This document shows, one piece after another, positions 53,240 to 64,000 of a stretch of DNA of 64,000 nucleotides (position 1 is its first letter; each line of letters opens with the position of its first letter). The stretch is taken from positions 6,346,575 through 6,410,574 of the forward strand of contig NC_045144.1 in NCBI RefSeq assembly GCF_008831285.2, written 5' to 3'. Under the pieces are notes generated by a model that saw only the letters and a list, made by a program, of their open reading frames with translations, was not told the DNA's origin and did no database searches. A program made the position numbers and the translations under genes. This DNA comes from Nymphaea colorata. Its lineage: Eukaryota > Streptophyta > Magnoliopsida > Nymphaeales > Nymphaeaceae.

Positions 53240-53680
53240 ATTTTTATATTTTTTGAATTGGTGAGATTTTCCAAAGAAAAACAAACTTCTCATTTGGTAC
53301 TTGGAAAAAGCCTTTCTGTCCACCCCTTCTATGAGACTTAACTATCTTGATAATTTCACTGATGTGTTTATCTATTTTCTTGAAGTATTTCAAAACTTTA
53401 TAAATATCTAATTTTTCAAAGATCAAGTAGAGATACATATATTGAGAATAGTTATCAACAAATGTAATAAAATATTTTCACCCATATAAGATGGGAGTGA
53501 AAGGTCTCAAACATTTGTATAGACAATTTAACCTCCCATTACAGTGATTGGGACGTTTTGTTGTGTAAATTTGTCTTTGCATTTATGCAACTCATACAAA
53601 AACCACTATTTGTGTCCCTTCATTCACAAGCCTTTTAATTTCTACTCTCGGGTGATAAAGCATAAAGGACTTATCGTTTA
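53240..53680 (-). mobile_element. copia integrase relic
   Basis: Minus-strand frames give, in order, a linker, then ILYGWKYFITFVDNYSQYMY and LYLIFEKLDIYKVLKYFKK, corresponding to the copia integrase segment around the first catalytic Asp (FITFVD.YS) and its following helix, then SEIIKIVKSHRRGG near the second. The third catalytic region is absent. A decayed fragment. Confidence 0.75.
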
Positions 53681-53850
53681 CTATGTAACGTTGTTACTGA
53701 TTACTGTATACATAGAAGACAATGCCTGGATCATTATATTCGATTTGTAGAAACTTACAAACCATCACATATAAAAGAAGAACCAATTTCAAGTGAGTTT
53801 CTAGAATAATTAGGAGATTTCAAACTTGAAATGTACCAAAAAAAAAAAAA

Positions 53851-54282
53851 TCAAAGCCATGCAAAAGTTGCTTTATAAAAAAAAAAGAGGTATAGTGTAA
53901 CTGGTCGGGTTAGGAGCTTGTAAGAACACAGGTTTTTAGTTTGATTTCTGTAGATGCTATGTTCCCGTGTCTTAAGGTGGTAGAGGGTGACATTTAAGTT
54001 GAAGGATGCACTGTTATCATTATTAATGTCGAAAGAGGTTAGGACCCTAGAGACAAGGGAAATAAAGGGGTCTTCGGGTTTCCTTTCAAAAGATAGAGAT
54101 AACTTACTCGCAAAAAAATACATGTCAATTGTTCCACTGGCTGAATCATTGTATAATTTATTTGATGTGATTAGTATCATGTTATGAAATGTTACATATA
54201 CTGTAAGGAAATCATTGGAGTGCAATTGAAGAAACCCCGAAGAGGCGGAGAGGTTGGAGAGGTTTACGCTGATGATGAGGAT
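53851..54282 (-). other. unrecognised open frame, probably not a gene
   Basis: A 157-codon minus frame spans this segment and the adjoining MITE. It shows no domain and its N-terminal part is translated MITE sequence, so I do not treat it as a gene. Confidence 0.3.
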
Positions 54283-54450
54283 CAATGGCTGAGCCACTTG
54301 TTGGCTGGTGTGAGCAATTGCCACATCAGCCCAACAAAAATCTTATTATAATATTCTCAGATCACATTGTCATGACTAAAAAATTAGATGCTATGCCCAC
54401 ACCAAACCTATGTCGACCAACTCAAGCGCCCCAAAAATACCTTGCTCCTA
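54283..54450. mobile_element. MITE family 2, copy c
   Basis: It starts CAATGGCTGAGCCACTTG and shares TTGGCTGGTGTGAGCAATTG and ATGCCCACACCAAACC with the copies at 10323 and 24194. The right terminus is decayed. The start is the expected inverted partner of the right end of copy b (GGCTCCGCCATTG). Confidence 0.62.
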
Positions 54451-54917
54451 ATTATATCTGTATAGTGGAATAAGATCCAAAAGGATGGAAAGAATCCAGC
54501 TCTAATAATCAAACGTAAGTTTATTTAAGAAGCAAAAACAACTGGTGTCATCATAGGTTACCTCGTGAATTGAAGTGCTCAAGCACCGTACCACTTAAAG
54601 TTCTGTGTCTTTCTTGTTCGGTTTGTCTAGGACTCGGCATCTCGTCAGGTTGGGTGAGCTCAAGGCTTGGCAAAGGGAGACTTAGGTAGGCTCGAAGCTT
54701 TTACATGCATCTCAAGCACATTAGTTTAGTTATCAGACCAGGCCCAACCAACAACTTTATGCCCATCAAGCACCCGGTTCAATGAAACCCTTATCATTTC
54801 ATATTTTAATATCTCAAAAACTGTTGAGTTTTTAGGGGAACCACCGGTGGGTGACACACAAAGAGTTTCTAAGACATCAGAGATGCGTCCTGAGCCGATT
54901 GCCAGCATCATGCAAAG

Positions 54918-54920
<3 letters not shown>

Positions 54921-54981
<61 letters not shown>
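54921..54981 (+). repeat. (TA)n(GA)n microsatellite
   Basis: About 15 TA units pass directly into about 15 GA units. Confidence 0.95.
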
Positions 54982-54983
<2 letters not shown>

Positions 54984-55610
54984 AAAATATGAAACTTTGT
55001 GGTTAAATCTGCTCCTCATATAGGGAAATGAGGGATAGTCCAATGCCAGCATGTGCCTGATATTATTGTGGTTAAAATTCAAAAATTTGTCGTTAAAAGA
55101 CTATCACTATATATCACTAAACATGGTTTATGGCGTGATGATGACTTATAGTAGTTTTACTGATAATCTTTCAATTTTTAAACGACAACATTAAATTTAA
55201 ATACCAGTGCTCCTCAACCATATAATTTTTTGCTCCCCATTGTCCAAGCATGAAACTAAAGCCAAGTGAGCTCATAAAATTGCATTCTCTGACATGCTTA
55301 ATCGCACACATGTCGTTTCTTGTAGACCAACCAATTCTACAGCTACATTTTGATCTGCTGCAAAAAATTTATGCCATTGTAAGCATAATCTCATCCAATT
55401 AATTCATCATCGACATGAAGCCAAGTAACCTTCATCAGTGGTCGAGATACAGTAGTTGGTTGCAGTTGGTAGTTTTTCTCACATTCCACAACTTTCAAGA
55501 TTTTCTGATATAAATGAGGAAGAAAGAGAACAGCTAAGAGATCAAGAAAAACGTTCACAGCACAAGATCTTTCCCAGATCAATGACATGCATTCAAATGG
55601 ACGAAACCTC

Positions 55611-58094
55611 TCAATCGAACAAGCTCAAGCGAACCGGTGATCCCGTAGCTTTGATCCAGCTCGCCCCATCTATGAACTTCTCTGCAGTGAATTTCAAGGC
55701 CTCCGCCCTGTCTTTGATCACTTTGAATCCTTTCCAGTTTATCCTCTTGTCGACTGCTGCTCCAGGGCCCCTATTGTTGAACTCTGCATAGAACAGTGTG
55801 TCCAGAGCAAAGTCCCCGTCCCATGGCAGCCAGCCTTCCGGCCTGATGAGATCTCCAATTATGGATTCCATAACAACAGTTCTAGAGTACTGCTTCCATG
55901 GCCTCCCCAAGTAGCTAGGGATCTTCAGCCTGTCCTGCAACAGCTTCTTATCGGCCAGTATCTTGCAGTTCTGTATCACTATCCCAGTGGGCTCGTTCTT
56001 GTCCGTCCTTCCGTGGGCTGTGATCGTGTTCTGTTGGTTCGGTAATGGCTTCCTGATGACTATCATGCAGTTCTGAAATATTGCGGCTGCGTCTCCGAAG
56101 ATGAAGTCGATGGTGCCGGTGATGACGCAGCTCCGGTAGAACTGCCGGTGGGTCTGCGCGTAGAGGGTGTCTTGGTAGCCGTCCATCCTGCAGTTGAGGA
56201 AGGATGAACGGTCCGATTGGACGCGGAGTGCCACGGCTTGGTGTTTTGCTGCACCGGCTGTGTTGCTGAACCCGATGGACCTGGCGATGAATCCATCTCC
56301 AATAGCCACTGCAAATTGCATATGTAGAAATATGATCATGGTTGCTGCTACTGTAATTGGTGTTCTTAATTTTTCTTTAGAACATCAACTTGTGAGACCA
56401 TTATTCGGTTTTAAATCATAGAGATGGATACTGTTCAAAGAATGTTTTATCATTGGCATTGACATGGTTGTTTTATCATGAATGAAATAAATCAGAAACT
56501 AATAGGAAAACATATATAAAATTATATAAAAGTGATAAAAGAATGTTTTAATGATAATAAAAATGATGAAAATAATTTAATTTAAGTTTAAATTTTGAAT
56601 CCATGATAATGTCAATGCTCAAAAATAGAAAAATAAAAAAAATCGGCAAAAATCGTGAAAAAAACCACAACATTGCACGATAAATATTTTTCCCATTTTC
56701 TAATCACTTTATATTGATATATTTTTGAAAATATCGCTATATCTATGACGCTGGGCTGAACTTAACGGTGACAGATTTCCCAAAATCATTTCCTAACAGA
56801 AGTTAGAATTAAATGGTTCCCATCTAACCCAACAATCTGATCATGTCAATCAAAACTTAATGCAAAACCAGCATACCAAATTTATTATGTTCTATTGATT
56901 ACTAATTTCGCTATTTCAGTTATGAATAAATCTATATATATAGCTATTGCATGTGCAGATATGAATATGACTACACTCACCAAAAGTTGCAGTCCTGAAG
57001 GTGGGAGTTCCGTCGATAAAATTCTTGCTTCCGGTGATGATTGTCTTCCTGGATCCATCCCCGTACATCGTCACATTGACCATATCCTTTTCCACTGTCA
57101 CCATCTCGTCATAGATACCCGCCTTCACGTAGATCACGTACCGGCCGGACCGGTTCTTCGGCATGCCGGCCAGTGCTGCTCCTATGGTCGTGTAGTTCCC
57201 AGACCCGTCTTTCGCTACCACTGCGTGTGCCGGGATTTTGGTCTCAGCAGCCTTCAGGAGCCGACGATCGGAGGAGGGCATCCACTCGGGGAAGTCGTCG
57301 TTGTCGTCGACGTCGTCGACGAAGCTATCGCCGTCCCCGTCCGACATAAGCCGGCGATGGCCTCCAATCTCCTTCGCTATTGCTTCCGGGATTTGAAGCT
57401 GGCTCAAGATGCTGGAGAACTGGGTGACGATGGCCAGGGCGTTGCTCGTCAGCTGCGTGGCGTTAGCCAGGCCGTGCTGCATCCTGGCCTTGAGGTCACC
57501 ATCTTTGAGGCCGTCCAGGCATGTATCCTGGTAGGACAAGACGCCGCTAAGCCAGTTTCTGAGATCGGCGGTGATATGCGACAGGCTGCTGGCGTCGTGG
57601 CCGGTGACGGTTGACAGGGTGCTGCGTAGATCGTCGACGGCGTAAAGCATCAGCTCCTTGCAGTCGGAGAGTGCGGTCTTATGCATTTCGTCCCCCGCCT
57701 TTAGCGTTTCGAGCAGCTTCGCTGCCTCCTGCTGTTCATCCACCGCGGCCTTGATCACCGCCTTCACCACCTCCTGCGGCTTCGCGGCTGCGGACGAGCC
57801 TTCGGCTCCGATGGAGTTCTTGACGGAGGTGACGCAGGCGGACCGGTACTGCACGACGGAGCAGACGGAGGTGATCATCTTGTTGGACTCGGAGAGCTCG
57901 GAGACGGAGTCGGCGCCCTGTTTCGTGAGGGTCTGCGGGTGGGAGAAGTTGACGACCGCGAAGGCCGCCACGGCCACGACTAGGACTGCGGCGACGGAAA
58001 CGGAGACTGCCGTGATGATTTTCTTGATGAGACGCCGGCGGTTCTCGGCCTTCCGCCGCTCCGCGACGTTGGTGTAGTCATCGAAGACGGGCAT
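55611..58094 (-). CDS. PME: pectinesterase (pectin methylesterase) with inhibitor pro-region, 2 exons
   Basis: This enzyme removes methyl esters from cell-wall homogalacturonan. Exon 1 is 58094-56981 and exon 2 is 56308-55611, joined GT-AG, giving 603 residues. The start is the ATG at 58094; an in-frame TAG lies upstream and the GTG at 58100 is not needed. Residues 26-49 form a hydrophobic signal anchor after a basic stretch. The inhibitor-type domain carries Cys 78, 87, 145 and 192. Two basic processing motifs follow, RRLM (247-250) and RRLL (277-280), with the acidic segment SDGDGDSFVDDVDDNDDFPE between them. The catalytic domain has GIYDE (326-330), QAVALR (395-400), YQDTLY with Asp418, DFIFG with Asp439, and LGRPWK with Arg507. 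All expected catalytic residues are present. Exon 1 is clearly GC-rich compared with the flanks. Confidence 0.96.
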
Positions 58095-58100
58095 TTTCAC

Positions 58101-58400
58101 AGAGGAATTCTACTTTTTTTTCTCCCTTGATTTTGTTTTCTTTTTTCTCTGGATTTGAACGAAGGCCCTCCCTTTTCCTTCCCTCTGTTGGGGTCGGAGG
58201 GGCCCTCTCTGTTGAGCCTCTCGAGCTTCTTCTTCTTCTTCCGCCTTTTCCTTTCTAAGTAATGGAAGCACAGAGGAGGAAGGCGAAAGGAAGAGAGCGT
58301 CCAAGTGTGAAGACAAGCGGACGTCGAGGCCGGGGAATCTCTCTTTGGTAAATTTCCAAATTCCGGAAAAGCCCATGATAAACGAAAAAACCGCGAGAGA
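58101..58400 (-). promoter_or_regulatory. PME: PME 5' leader and proximal upstream region
   Basis: Reading away from the start codon on the minus strand, the first 40 bases are A-rich and the next ~150 are purine-rich, like a transcribed leader. An 88-codon frame (58376-58110) ends in this region but has no homology and is low-complexity (Glu/Lys/Arg), so it is taken as leader sequence. No clear TATA box was identified. Confidence 0.4.
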
Positions 58401-59930
58401 GTCCCTTAACGGAGAGCACTGTTGTCAGGCTCTCATTGACGTAAATGTCCCCAAACTAATGATCTTATGACTGTTCGTCCCGACGCTTACCTTCTAAAAC
58501 CGACGCTAAAGGTCGTCACCGCGGGGGTATTAAAATCATTTCTGGAGCAACGTTCTTTTCTTGGTCCATGAGGATAAGGTGGTTACTTCTCCAGAAAGTG
58601 CAGGGGTACTTAAGGAAACTTGTTGGTTTTAATAATGTGGGCGGGGAAGGGGCTCTCCTTGCGGATGTACGGCCTTCCCGGAAAAGGAAAAACCGGCGAC
58701 CCACACGTTGGTTGCACGGGAGGCAAGTAGCTACATTTCCGGTGGGCCATGTAAAACTGCAACTGAAGCCACACTCTCTCCGAGATGCAACTCGGTTCGG
58801 TTTTGTAGCCGATTTAGGGGTGCCATGGATCACGTTTCGACCACTTTTTAGCATGTTTTATATTTCCTTTAATTAATTATTTATTTATTTTATATGGTTT
58901 TTTCAAACATTTTGGCTGATTCATGAACAAAACCAGACTCTTTAAATATGATATTTATTTTTTTTAAAATCTAACGTTATCAATGTGACCTAAGTTGATG
59001 CAAAATATAGTTTAAGTTGATCATTTTCTAGATTTAAATAATTTCTTATAATAAGCAAACATGAATGATTCTCATAATACAACATTTTGATAATAGAAAA
59101 ATCAACATTTTTCATAAAAACAACTTGATTAATGTTTTATATCAAAATAGTTTTATAAATATACGAGGATGCTTATATTTTATTTAAATTTATTTTTTTA
59201 GCAAGCAATTAACGAGTCTGGTTTTTATCCTTGAACTAAGTGTTTGGTTTTCATATATATATATATATACTTTGGCTTACAACATGAATGAATAAAGAGT
59301 TAAAGAAAAGCTTATTATAGCTTTTCCACGGACGTTATCAATAAAAATGTACTCTACGACTTCACCAAGAACAAGAGAAAAACTTAATTTGTAGAGCCCC
59401 CGACCCGGTGACCATTGCAAAGTTTACAAGTCAAAATCCCCACAAGACCCAAGAAGGGAATTTGTTTCTGTGTTTAATTATGTCATAATATTAATTCACA
59501 AAATATTATATTATGACTTTGGACTTATGTGTTGATAATAATGAGTCAAGTGCTTAATTTTGTTAATCAGAATTTCTGAATTATTTTAGGAGGAGATGGC
59601 ATGTTTTTGACATGCATGATCTAAAGCTTCTTCTATGAACCCCGTGAGATACTAGGAAGATATTTCCCAATTTAAGCGACCGGAAGGAAATCTCACTGAC
59701 CGAGTGAAGGCCGAAAGCTCCAACGCAGATTGCTTGGATGCTGCTATAGTTGTTGTATGTGACACAGCTGCTAGTTGATATTCTCGTTTTCCCATGTCAC
59801 TTTATGTTGAGACTTTGAGTCATAAATATCTAGAAAAACTTACCTAATTTTTTTAGAATCCTGATATACTGTTCGGATGAAAAATGTGAGCCATCTAATC
59901 TTTGGTGTTCTACTATGATGTGTACGTACA
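58401..59930. other. intergenic upstream of PME, nothing recognised
   Basis: Overlapping frames on both strands at 58516-58876 reflect a GC-richer patch but show no domain. A short TA run lies at 59255-59270. The remainder is AT-rich without recognised elements. Confidence 0.35.
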
Positions 59931-59939
59931 GGAATGTTA

Positions 59940-60245
59940 ACAGGTCCAATTCAAATCAGATACACTCTTTGCCATATCCAGTTTTTTCAATCTTCATTTA
60001 TTTGGATTCGAATATGAATGAAGAAAAATGTATATCATATTCAAATCTGAATCTGATATTCAGATTCACATCCGAATCTGAATCCGACTTTTAAACTGAA
60101 TTCAAAGAGCATTATGGACAGATATATGATACTTGTTTAAAATTCTATCTGATCATAAACTAATTCTGATCAAATTTTACTTAAATCCGAACCTGAATCT
60201 GTCATTTCTAAAGTCCAAAGCTGATCCGATTTCTTAATAAGTTTT
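59940..60245. repeat. degenerate GAATC/ATCTGAATCC short-repeat block (family 4)
   Basis: Text such as CAAATCTGAATCTGATATTC, CATCCGAATCTGAATCCG and CGAACCTGAATCTGTC recurs with loose six-base spacing. It is the clearest instance of the family also seen upstream of PDS and near 13500. Confidence 0.6.
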
Positions 60246-60894
60246 CAATTTTTTTTCCATATCCCATTTTATCTTTAAAGTAGTCCGGTCAGACATAGGA
60301 TCTAAATCAGAATTATTGACATCTTTATGCACATAATAAAAAAATTCTTGCAGCATGTGCTTATGCTGTGTTTAGAAAATTTGTACAGGTTCTAACAATA
60401 TACACGAAAGTGATACTTCCTTTAGTATTATACTTGAAAATTTGCATGAATTTTAAGTCGCACCCATTAACACGTTCTAATTATTGTTGATCTTATTGAA
60501 ATCATTTAATTGAACAGTCTTGAAACTGAAAACAAATCCTTCAAAGTGATCTTCGATCCTTGTATGTTAATCTGTTAACAAAATTTCATCTCTTAAGTTG
60601 AAAAAAAAAGGGGAACAAGTAGAAGTTCTCTTACAATAATCACAATACCCCTTGCTGCTGCTGCACGTATATGGGCCTGATGTTCAAGATCCTAATATGT
60701 AAACTTCTAATAAGACAGGATCAAACTTTTAGTAAGACATGGTCTTTCATTTTTAATAATAAAAAAAATTATGTATTGAGATGTTAATTTCTTTTTGGGC
60801 AGCTACTTAGAAGGAACTCTTGTTGTCACATTGTTGTTTTAGATGGATTCTCATGTCTTGCAGCAGTTGCCAGTACTCAATAGTTAAAACCTTA

Positions 60895-61043
60895 GGGACC
60901 ATTTGGCAATGTGAACAATTTGTTGCACTTCCTTGAATCTATCGGGCAAATTTTTGAAATCTTAGACCACACTTTCATAAACCTGCCACAATCTTTGAGG
61001 CTTGAGAGCAATAACAGATTGTTACTGTTGTCAAATGTCCCCT
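60895..61043. mobile_element. MITE with ~31-bp imperfect terminal inverted repeats
   Basis: The left end GGGACCATTTGGCAATGTGA, then ACAATTTGTT, pairs with the reverse complement of the right end, GGGACATTTGACAACAGTAA, then CAATCTGTT. Length 149 bp, non-coding. The ATTTGGCAA-type end is loosely like the MITE at 7766. No certain target duplication. Confidence 0.65.
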
Positions 61044-62141
61044 TTGGGTTGGACCTCTTTTTTATAGTCGAAGACAAGAATATGAGTAGGCAATTGACAT
61101 AGGCGGCCATAAAAGTAGATTGGGTGAAAATTTTTTGCTGAACATTTCTTGCTTTTACATGAATAATCTGCTTTTATGAAACATATCTAGATATACAATA
61201 TTACACAACTAGATATACAATATTACACTCTAGAGATACTAAAGGGGGAAAACAATAACCTCTCTTCCACTTCGCTTGCTCCTCCTAAAACCGCCAGAGA
61301 TTTTTTTTTTTTTTTTTTGTGAAAGAGCTGTATCAATTCAATCCGTGAGGTTTGAAACATACTTGAACGGTAAGACCTGTTTCAGGAGAGAAGGTGAAGA
61401 ATTTTTTCAGTTCTTATGTTCACACTACAAAATACAGGAACGCATCCTAAAGAACATCTTGGTCCCATTCCCAATGCAAAATTGAAAATCTCAGTCCATT
61501 TCATTCAATAAGAAATTGAAAGTCTCCTGCTCCCACAAGAGATCATGCTAAGGGTTTTTCCTTTCAAATTCGTTGATATCAGTCCTGTCCATTCTCTCTC
61601 ACACACACTCTCTCTCCCCTTGTTCCTGTCATCCTATTCTGGGTTTTTCGGTTCAAGCGTGAGCTTCTATGAAGTTTCTTTTTTTTCATTGGGGAGTTTG
61701 TAAAGGGGAAATGGTATTCCTAAGGAAGCCTTTCAGGAGCCTCTCTGTGTCCCTCTGACGACCATGATGCTCATAGATGCTTGATGTCACATGTAGAATC
61801 TTGTTGTACTCTCTGCAATCACCACTTCCACCAGTGGTGCCGTATGCCTTCAGCTCCTGTTGTGTCCACCGAAAAGTATGGGGTCATCTATAAGACCACC
61901 AAAGAGAAAAACAAAAACTGGAGATCAAAGAAACAGTCTGCTGCTATGACTATGATGCAACACTAAATCTTTTATACATGGTCAAGAAAGCCATCTCAAA
62001 GGGTATTGTTCGTCTGTGAAAATGTCAACATTCACATTAGGAAGAAAAACTTTTGCTACCAAACCTAATCACAGGTAAGCAGAGAAAGATAAGACTAATG
62101 AAGACAAATGATATACATAGAGAGGGAGAGAGGTATATTCA
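61044..62141. other. intergenic downstream of the actin gene
   Basis: A poly-T run (61300-61318) is present. The plus frame at 61781-61966 reads VVSTEKYGVIYKTTKEKNKN, faintly protein-like but with no family assigned. Part of this interval will be the 3' UTR of the minus-strand actin gene. Confidence 0.35.
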
Positions 62142-63286
62142 CTAAAAGCATTTCATATGTACAACTGAGGCACCAAACTCCACATAATCCTCCTTCGTAA
62201 TCCACATCTGTAAAGGAAAGGTAAACATGAAGCAGTAAGAGAGAGAGAGAGAGAGAGAAAGAGAAAGAGAGAGTATGTGTGTGTGTTATGGATACAGCAG
62301 ACACCATTTTTCTCCAGGTCTGCTCTAGCAACTGTTTGGTAAAACAACAAATGCAGTAAACCAGCATCTTGGGGTGGGCAACCGTCGATCTCATGGTCTG
62401 CTCCTAAAATAGATACGCAGGGAAAGCATTCAAAGACCTTGCCAGGCTCATAACAGATGTCCAGAGCTGCCATGGCTTATGGGTTGCCTGCCCAACAAAG
62501 TCTATACATGGAACTGTGTTGCCAGTCTTGAAATGACCAGCAAACAGTACCAGCTAAACTTCCACACCAACCAATGAATGACTTAAGAGATGGACCATAC
62601 CCAGCTTTAGATACATGGATTCATACAGGATTACCAAAAGGTTTTCATGATGATGTGCCAAAGGGGATTTACCTGATCGAAACTGCTAAGAGAAGCCAGG
62701 ATAGACCCTCCAATCCAGGCACCATATTTCCTCTCTGGTGGTGACATGATTCTTATTCTTGTGGTTGGTGGAGCCATTTCCTTCAGCTCCTTTGCAAGCC
62801 GGTTAACCAACCCAGGCAACCCGGTGGTCCCACCACTCAACACAATATTTGCATACATGTCCCTCCTCACATCAATGTCACACTTTCTTATGGACCTGGT
62901 TATGGCCTCATGCATTCCACATGACTCCACGCCAACCCAGCTTGGCTCAAATAGGATCTCCGTGCAGCTGAACCTACAAGAGCCCACTTTGATGACTTGA
63001 CCATCAGGCAACTCATACAGCTGATCTCGGGTCGAGCTCTCCCTGGCAGCAGCCATCTCCTGCTTGAAGTTGAATGCAACATAAGCTAGCTTTTCCTTTA
63101 TGTCCCGAATGATCTCTTGTTCTGCTGGAGTGGAGAACACATGACCATCTTCTATTAGAGAATTTGCTAGGGCCTCAGTAATGTCCTTGCCAGCAATATC
63201 AACCCTGTAAATTGCATGGGGAAGGGCATATCCTTCATAAATTGGAACTACATGGGTCACACCCTCTCCTGAGTCTATCACCATAC
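62142..63286 (-). CDS. divergent actin, last two coding exons (5' part outside the window)
   Basis: Exon 63286-62673 encodes 204 residues and joins by GT-AG to the terminal exon 62207-62142, encoding [20 protein letters not shown] and a final F. The intron positions (inside the Gly codon before the VIDSGEG loop, and just before MWI) are those conserved in plant actin genes. Actin nucleotide-binding motifs are present: [45 protein letters not shown]. Length between introns equals that of ordinary actin, so there are no indels. Substitution is unusually heavy for actin: [48 protein letters not shown], and HMKCF in place of the usual HRKCF. No stops occur. It is either a fast-evolving actin-like paralogue or an early pseudogene. 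Upstream exons must lie past base 64000 because none was found in 63287-64000. Confidence 0.88.
62237..62288 (-). repeat. (GA)n(GT)n microsatellite in the last actin intron
   Basis: AG repeats with a few interruptions are followed by a short GT run, within the intron 62208-62672. Confidence 0.9.
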
Positions 63287-64000
63287 CTGTAATTGCACAC
63301 TCTTAACAAAGTGCCAGTGTGGCTGCTTTTGGCATAAAGTTTGACTAATACATGAATCTTACTAAAACTAGAATTGATGAAGGAGATATTTCACATAACT
63401 CGGTTGAATGAAGTTGTCAAACAGAACCAGAGAACATCAAGTTAGCATAACAAAGTTCCAACAAAGATGCTTCATAAGTAAACATCAAACACCAAATGTT
63501 AATGACCCATGTACTAAATTTAGTACAATAGTTCATCTTAGAGTAAATTAAAAAAAAAATTACAAGCACAATCAATTAAGGGACAGCAAGTTTAGGTGAT
63601 AATCATGTATTTCCTGTCAAGATGAGTATGAGAATTGAAAGGGGCAGGTCTTTTAGACATAATCTTCCTTATTTACCTAGATCAGTGAGAGAGGCCCCTG
63701 CACAATGAAGTTAATACTTAATACACAGTTTGATTATACAAACTTTCTACTAATAAATTAATCCAAAATTCAATTATATATTGAGATCAAATGTGAAATG
63801 TAGGCCTGTCAAGGGGCTGAAACTGAAAAGGCTTGGAGCCACAGTTGGAGTATGAACCCAAATTGATGATTCAGAGTATGACTAGATTGTTTAAAGTGGA
63901 ACCAACTCTTTAAAATGCCTATTGGGCTCAGGAGTCCATATGCAGATAAAAGGGTGCCCCATCAAGCACTTGAAGACAAGTCATCAGAAGCTTAGTTGAA
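63287..64000 (-). other. actin intron sequence to the window edge
   Basis: No actin-coding sequence was found in this 714-base stretch, so the intron preceding the 204-residue exon is at least this long. It has no repeat that I recognise. Confidence 0.5.

Noticed and set aside
56895-58077. Long plus-strand frames of 239 and 139 codons opposite PME exon 1
   Set aside because: They are antisense shadows created by the GC-rich codon usage of the PME exon; the minus frame has all family motifs.
58095-58100. GTG at 58100 as PME start
   Set aside because: The ATG at 58094 is in frame and a TAG lies upstream; nuclear plant genes do not use GTG as a routine start.
58110-58376. 88-codon minus frame just upstream of PME as a small gene
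   Set aside because: Low-complexity Glu/Lys/Arg sequence in the probable leader and promoter region with no homology.

Overview
This window is nuclear DNA from a flowering plant. Every real gene is split by GT-AG introns, the long AT-rich gaps are full of Ty1/copia relics and small inverted-repeat elements, and the gene set (plastid carotenoid enzyme, pectin methylesterase, plant-type actin, NuA4 subunit) is plant-specific or eukaryotic. Large TE-loaded introns are compatible with an early-diverging or otherwise TE-rich angiosperm, but the species cannot be named from the sequence alone. I found no bacterial, phage or CRISPR-like system.

Layout. 1-3417: 3' half of a Ty1/copia element with one long open pol frame, an in-frame hole in the reverse transcriptase and a 3' LTR. 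3418-14100: repeat-rich intergenic DNA with a broken BED-finger (hAT-type) fragment, several hAT-like MITEs with recognisable 8-bp target duplications, and a ~400-bp duplicated block. 14230-20080 (+): a five-exon gene for an EAF7/MRGBP-type NuA4 subunit (135 aa), whose 4.2-kb second intron carries a MITE and long microsatellites. 20081-25900: intergenic repeats.

26615-50932 (+): phytoene desaturase (PDS), reconstructed as 14 coding exons giving 580 aa over 24.3 kb. All exon phases join cleanly. Its introns hold several independent copia relics, a likely solo LTR, a long TA microsatellite, one GC-AG intron and a tandem duplication that copied the end of exon 5 into the intron as a dead pseudo-exon. 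50933-55600: intergenic with a copia integrase relic and a MITE. 55611-58094 (-): two-exon pectinesterase with an inhibitor-type pro-region (603 aa), GC-rich compared with its surroundings. 58100-62140: intergenic repeats. 62142-63286 (-): the last two coding exons of a divergent actin whose 5' exons lie beyond the right edge.

The four genes do unrelated jobs (chromatin acetylation, carotenoid synthesis, wall pectin remodelling, cytoskeleton) and there is no sign of a cluster acting together. The most distinctive feature is structural: repeated two-copy tandem duplications of about 50-120 bp, mostly inside introns, one of which involves coding sequence.
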